Shown here in pieces: positions 44,401 to 47,309 of a DNA stretch of 47,309 nt. The position numbers and the translations under genes were made by a program. Location: IMG/VR virus record IMGVR_UViG_3300024264_000056, positions 1 to 47,309 of that record, one strand, 5' to 3'. Positions within the stretch are counted from its first letter, which is position 1, and the number at the start of each line of letters is the position of its first letter. The notes below the pieces were generated by a model. It had not been told where the DNA came from and did not search any database. It saw only the letters and a list, made by a program, of their open reading frames with translations. This stretch comes from a virus.

Positions 44401-47309
44401 GTTCTAGTGTGCTTTTCAAATTTTAATCCACCATATTTTCCATTTCCTTGTGCATCAGCATCGTATATTCTTGCATTAACTGCTGCTTCAACTAAAATAT
44501 CTTTTTCTGATTGTAGCCTTTTGTCACCAGTATTAAACACGCTAAAAGATTCTGATATAATATCTTCAAAGTAATCCTGGAAAGTAGAAGCAAAAGTATT
44601 ACCAAAGTCTACTTGCTGCCTAACAATCTCTAATGTAGAAAGAGGTCTAGTCATACTCTTTTTAGTAATAACATATTCACCATCTTTTTTATCTAATACA
44701 GGTATGTTCTCTACATATGTTTGTAACATTTCTTTAGCACGTAAAGCTTTACCAGCACCTGCCGTATCTGATTGTTGTAGATAATAATGCCACATTTTAT
44801 CTATAGGACTTTTAGGTACGTTTTCTTTATTAGACCAAAACTCATTACCAAATACATTCTTACCAACTTTGTTAGCATACTTTTTCATTTTGCCAATCAT
44901 AGAATCTCTGCTCAAATAAACATCTTTAACATAATTATTAAAGTATCTTAAATCAGATAACATCATACCTTCGAATGGTTTACCTACTTCTGGAAGACCA
45001 GTTAATCCTACCATTTTACTGAAGTATGTAAAGTCACCTTCAATAGCAACTGCAATATCAGGGTTCTTTTCAATAGCATCTGTTAATCTTTTTATTTCAT
45101 ATTCCAAGGATTCTGTAATAAGAGTTTTTTCTCTTACTAATTTACCTGCTTCTAAACTTCGCATCTCAATAGGGGTAACTTCGTTTTCTAAATATTCGAA
45201 CTTTTCTTTATCAGTCATCTTATTTAACTCTACTTCTGCTAATCTTTTAGCACTTCCTACTATGTCAGCTTCAGTCATATTAAATATATTTTCTATCAAA
45301 TCTGCTTGTGATGAATTTTCTGCAATAACAAAATCTTTAATAGTTTCTTTAACATCTTGTAATTTCTTTACTACTTCTATTTTAGGTTTAATAGTTACTT
45401 TTTCTTCTTTTAATATACCTGAATCTTTTAATTTTTTCTTTACATTCTTATTAACAAAATCTCTAACTATAGTATTTTCTGATACTTTTTCTTTTGCAGG
45501 CACAGTGTCAATGCTGCTTATATCAGACTTAATATTATCTGTTTTAATTAATACTATATCTCTATTAACAGTTTCACCCTTAGTTAATATGTCTTTCATT
45601 CCTAATAAAAATCTTCTTTTATGTGCTAAAGGAATAGCATCGCTTTTTAATAAATTAGGTCGTTGTACTTCTATTCTTCTTGCATGGTCAAACAACTTTA
45701 CTAATTCTGTAGTGTTTATATTGTTAATTCCATTTTTTGTAATGCTATCTAAAGTTTGTTGTATTTTTTTATTATAATTACCTTCACTAGCATTAAACTC
45801 ATACTTAGTTTCACCAGTAACTTTATCTACGTTTTTACGAGAACCACCAGATGATGCTCTCATAGCGTCTATTGTACTTTTTGTAGAAGCACTAATCCCT
45901 TCTAATGTAATTCCATAATCATTTAAAAAACTATCTTTAGGGTTTCTTATTCTATTGTAATACGATGCTACTGTCTTTTGTGTAGTAAATATATTAGACA
46001 ATAAAGCATTACTAAACATCTCACTAAATATATCAGTAACCTCTTTATTTAAAGTTTTAACTTTATCTCCTACTAAAACTTTTCTCATTTTTCCAGTACG
46101 ATATTCTCTAGCAGCAACATCTATATCAAACTCTTGTGTTATACCATCTTGGTATGTCAATTCTTTTACTTTATCTGCTAATTTTAATTTATATGCTACA
46201 TCTATTACTTCAGATATTTTATCTAAACGAACATTATCTTTCATGCCCATAGATTTTAAAGCTTCTCTAGCCTGTGATGCCTGTACTTCAAAATTTAATA
46301 AACCAGTTAACTTCATTACTTGTTCTGTTAAATACCCCTGGTCATATCTCATACCTGATTCTGCATTTTTATCTGTTAAAATTTCGGAGTAAATGTCAAA
46401 AATTTCTCTTAATTCAGTAGGGCTTTTCTTTAAACCGTTTATAACCTTAGAGTTAATACCATCTGTAAATGCTAATAACTGAGGGTCTATTATACCTTGT
46501 TTTCTAAGATACATCATTGTTTCAGATGAACGAACTTTATCTAAAGCTCTTAAAATATTTAATGTATAATCAGCAAAAGAAGCGTCATTTAAAGGTTTAA
46601 CATTAAAACTAAGTCTTTCAAAAAACTCACCTCTACCAAAATTTTCTGCAATATTTAATGCACTATCTGTATATCTTCTTCCATTTCTAAGACTGTAAGT
46701 ATATTCACTTAAATAATTTTCAGCAATATCTGTAATAGTTCCAATGTCAGTTTTTTCTCCACCTTCATTGACTCCTCTTTTTAATGCATTTAAAAACTTT
46801 CTTCTACTTCCTAATGCGTCATAGATTCTTAAATCTGTATTTATGTATGCTATATCTTTAAAAGCAGCACCCATTCTATCTCCACCAGGTTCATACTCAA
46901 ATTCTAATTCTGCTTTATCGTGATTTTTCCAAACAGGTTTTCTTTTTAAAGCGTCTTGTACACCTAATTCAGACATTTTTGATTTTATTTCTAACACTTC
47001 TGCATAATAATTTGCTGGTCTTTCATTAGCTGGAATTTCTTCTAAAGACAATAATTTATTTAATAATTTTTCATACGCAACAGCTTCATTACCTTTTCTA
47101 ATAATTTGTATTTCTTTGTTTTGATAAATATGATTACCTTTATTTTTATAAAAATTAGATTGTGTATTACTATAAATAGTTTGCAATACTTCAGCAGTAG
47201 ATTGAGTAAAAAATTGGTCTTTTTGATTATGTAAAGAATTAAATTTTGTTGCACCTTCATAAACAACACCCTCAATTTTAATTGGACTTGAAGGTCTTAA
47301 GCCTCCTGA
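41499..47309 (-). CDS. Giant virion protein, C-terminal part (residues ~1618-3552)
   Basis: The same gene as 1-5042, continuing across the circle junction: base 47115 follows base 1 on the minus strand in the same frame. The frame is open to the window edge, so a TTG at 47186 that would give 1,895 residues is not the true start. The ~1,900 residues are mostly charged, Lys/Glu/Asn-rich and helical, without a signal peptide. The last ~450 carry H-P-K-T-A-I-T-N-L-L-G-G, R-F-H-P-Y-A-W-N-S-I-K-R-R-R and a hydrophobic stretch (S-M-S-L-A-A-M-F-T-S-T-I-F), resembling the C-terminal large-polyvalent-protein-type domains of phage ejection proteins. I do not recognise an enzyme in this part. Confidence 0.85.
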   Translation of the reverse strand, partial: SGGLRPSSPIKIEGVVYEGATKFNSLHNQKDQFFTQSTAEVLQTIYSNTQSNFYKNKGNHIYQNKEIQIIRKGNEAVAYEKLLNKLLSLEEIPANERPANYYAEVLEIKSKMSELGVQDALKRKPVWKNHDKAELEFEYEPGGDRMGAAFKDIAYINTDLRIYDALGSRRKFLNALKRGVNEGGEKTDIGTITDIAENYLSEYTYSLRNGRRYTDSALNIAENFGRGEFFERLSFNVKPLNDASFADYTLNILRALDKVRSSETMMYLRKQGIIDPQLLAFTDGINSKVINGLKKSPTELREIFDIYSEILTDKNAESGMRYDQGYLTEQVMKLTGLLNFEVQASQAREALKSMGMKDNVRLDKISEVIDVAYKLKLADKVKELTYQDGITQEFDIDVAAREYRTGKMRKVLVGDKVKTLNKEVTDIFSEMFSNALLSNIFTTQKTVASYYNRIRNPKDSFLNDYGITLEGISASTKSTIDAMRASSGGSRKNVDKVTGETKYEFNASEGNYNKKIQQTLDSITKNGINNINTTELVKLFDHARRIEVQRPNLLKSDAIPLAHKRRFLLGMKDILTKGETVNRDIVLIKTDNIKSDISSIDTVPAKEKVSENTIVRDFVNKNVKKKLKDSGILKEEKVTIKPKIEVVKKLQDVKETIKDFVIAENSSQADLIENIFNMTEADIVGSAKRLAEVELNKMTDKEKFEYLENEVTPIEMRSLEAGKLVREKTLITESLEYEIKRLTDAIEKNPDIAVAIEGDFTYFSKMVGLTGLPEVGKPFEGMMLSDLRYFNNYVKDVYLSRDSMIGKMKKYANKVGKNVFGNEFWSNKENVPKSPIDKMWHYYLQQSDTAGAGKALRAKEMLQTYVENIPVLDKKDGEYVITKKSMTRPLSTLEIVRQQVDFGNTFASTFQDYFEDIISESFSVFNTGDKRLQSEKDILVEAAVNARIYDADAQGNGKYGGLKFEKHTRTDMRIAHERSQKEIERMTKEHKEFRILDETGKGSERKVTPKEMVDVLNNRITDFYQQFVENIYNVNTVRVKGKVDLKESAKKRVLTNGFLDTNKVQQLMKDMKMGNASRVELMDNLIGMNELQFYKYEYELIKSIQNIKNSKGEFMYPDFNPKDPSTITDKIKREANALRQFTRPQFVDVITDANGRPTNYWTFTNHHQFKKNKSNIDNHVIKLKAEAQKKIRDMSVNQLPPHIKAQHLAGYEGYKTLIEAKDRYFSEISDHIHISMQRMRSENAGMADDMTQMVSGNKNNVIGAFMAGHQKRKGTDTIPGFGKDLNVLSRYVKASSKSYIDTLVGLRSTMLIDKFQKTNALKDRDTTDAWSGYMRESLQNMMGLTSMRNIELAGITKGEKKLLQAYVDSGLDKSKIARKIGNNYRNKQFLRDIDTLIAPDSYWYHKAGTKLKGKELRDAIQNYRMNEVNKINNVKNINKINRFGTFYHVTSDAAVVNTIRSAEERIGRLFGYKEGEFSIFGDLRMVKNPETGKMEKVSEDARRIALARKAKKFSDFEGKWELLALLSHPKTAITNLLGGSQNIYADTGWQPFRQAMNEDYLINTVFKGAKFKTKNPRTGETVEKTFESFKDIETWLSQEGFLEGMYIEQAGINKTFRDADMAKAAKEVINRLFEPKTKELLDSNPTEFDKIRKATIMEIGNKYGIIDALVQFGGTFMSSTEIKLRRTAALAHYLNARDVMMPLTSELQYNSPMLMHIAKKGIESSQFIYHSAFRSNYSNTSLGRVMTRFHPYAWNSIKRRRQIFKGAKYTEWSNTTNSSKIAQRQLTADLMSMSLAAMFTSTIFEYSLSPPMSWMQDTAQWLFGDEKERERAFFSQWPTTSFAPLQIVTPPIMRYVLPPINAIASGDYDSFVKFQLATFAPFGRLVRDIHRSYESPQMTVDFMTGVPIHRMGQYVTNKRDEADKQQELEDSMSLED
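47116..47309. repeat. Right copy of the 194-bp terminal direct repeat
   Basis: It repeats positions 1-194 with one mismatch (G at 47183 for C at 68). The gene frame is the same in both copies. Confidence 0.95.

Noticed and set aside
45262-45777. Plus-strand frame of 171 codons inside the giant gene
   Set aside because: It is a hydrophobic antisense shadow of Lys/Glu-rich coding sequence, without its own ribosome-binding site or neighbours.
41499-47186. A free-standing 1,895-residue gene starting at TTG 47186
   Set aside because: The frame is open upstream to the window edge and continues in the repeat and at positions 1-5042; the TTG is an internal codon.

Overview
The window is one complete genome of an AT-rich, tailed double-stranded DNA phage. 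The last 194 bases (47116-47309) repeat the first 194 with one mismatch, so the sequence closes into a circle of 47,115 bp. The head genes (terminase pair, P22-like portal, scaffold, capsid) and a tail set without tape measure or sheath suggest a short-tailed phage (podovirus morphology). Base composition, the S74-chaperone tail fibre and the DUF6321-like basic protein look like aquatic or marine metagenomic phages. The host cannot be named. I saw no integrase, repressor, tRNA, rRNA or CRISPR array.

Two transcription units diverge from a gene-free, repeat-rich region near 29.6-30.27 kb. The leftward unit is on the minus strand. It runs from 29939 down to position 1, crosses the circle junction, and ends at 41499. 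In order it holds: two small genes, a terminase small-subunit candidate, terminase large subunit, portal, scaffold, major capsid, connector proteins, tail-fibre modules including a 1,726-residue fibre, a cassette of small membrane, coiled-coil and basic proteins with a thioredoxin-fold protein, a metallophosphoesterase, a tail hub/nozzle candidate, a virion lysozyme, and one giant gene. The rightward unit (30270-41375, plus strand) holds small early genes, then a MazG-like protein, a ssDNA-annealing candidate, an SSB-like protein, a primase-helicase fusion, and two nuclease-like proteins. No DNA polymerase was seen, so the phage probably borrows the host's.

The most important observation is the giant gene, which is split by the ends of the window. 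Joined across the circle it encodes 3,552 residues (5042 down to 1, then 47115 down to 41499). Its middle carries a DFDGD motif preceded by an R-S-P...P-S-G-V block, an S-D-G block and spaced lysines. That is the signature layout of two-barrel RNA polymerases (cellular RNA-silencing polymerases, phage YonO and crAss-like virion RNA polymerases). It sits at the end of the virion gene cluster, so I infer an injected virion RNA polymerase.

A matching early transcription programme is visible. Three early genes each follow a near-identical element (GACTTT-N-CTTTA-N-GGTTTTT), a good candidate for the promoter of that polymerase. The gaps of the right arm hold long perfect inverted repeats (7-20 bp stems), several enclosing multi-hairpin RNAs. 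Three operon leaders share an (AAT)n-AAA...GGAG sequence. Many very small genes (37-57 residues) overlap their neighbours by TAATG or ATGA junctions and are listed separately.
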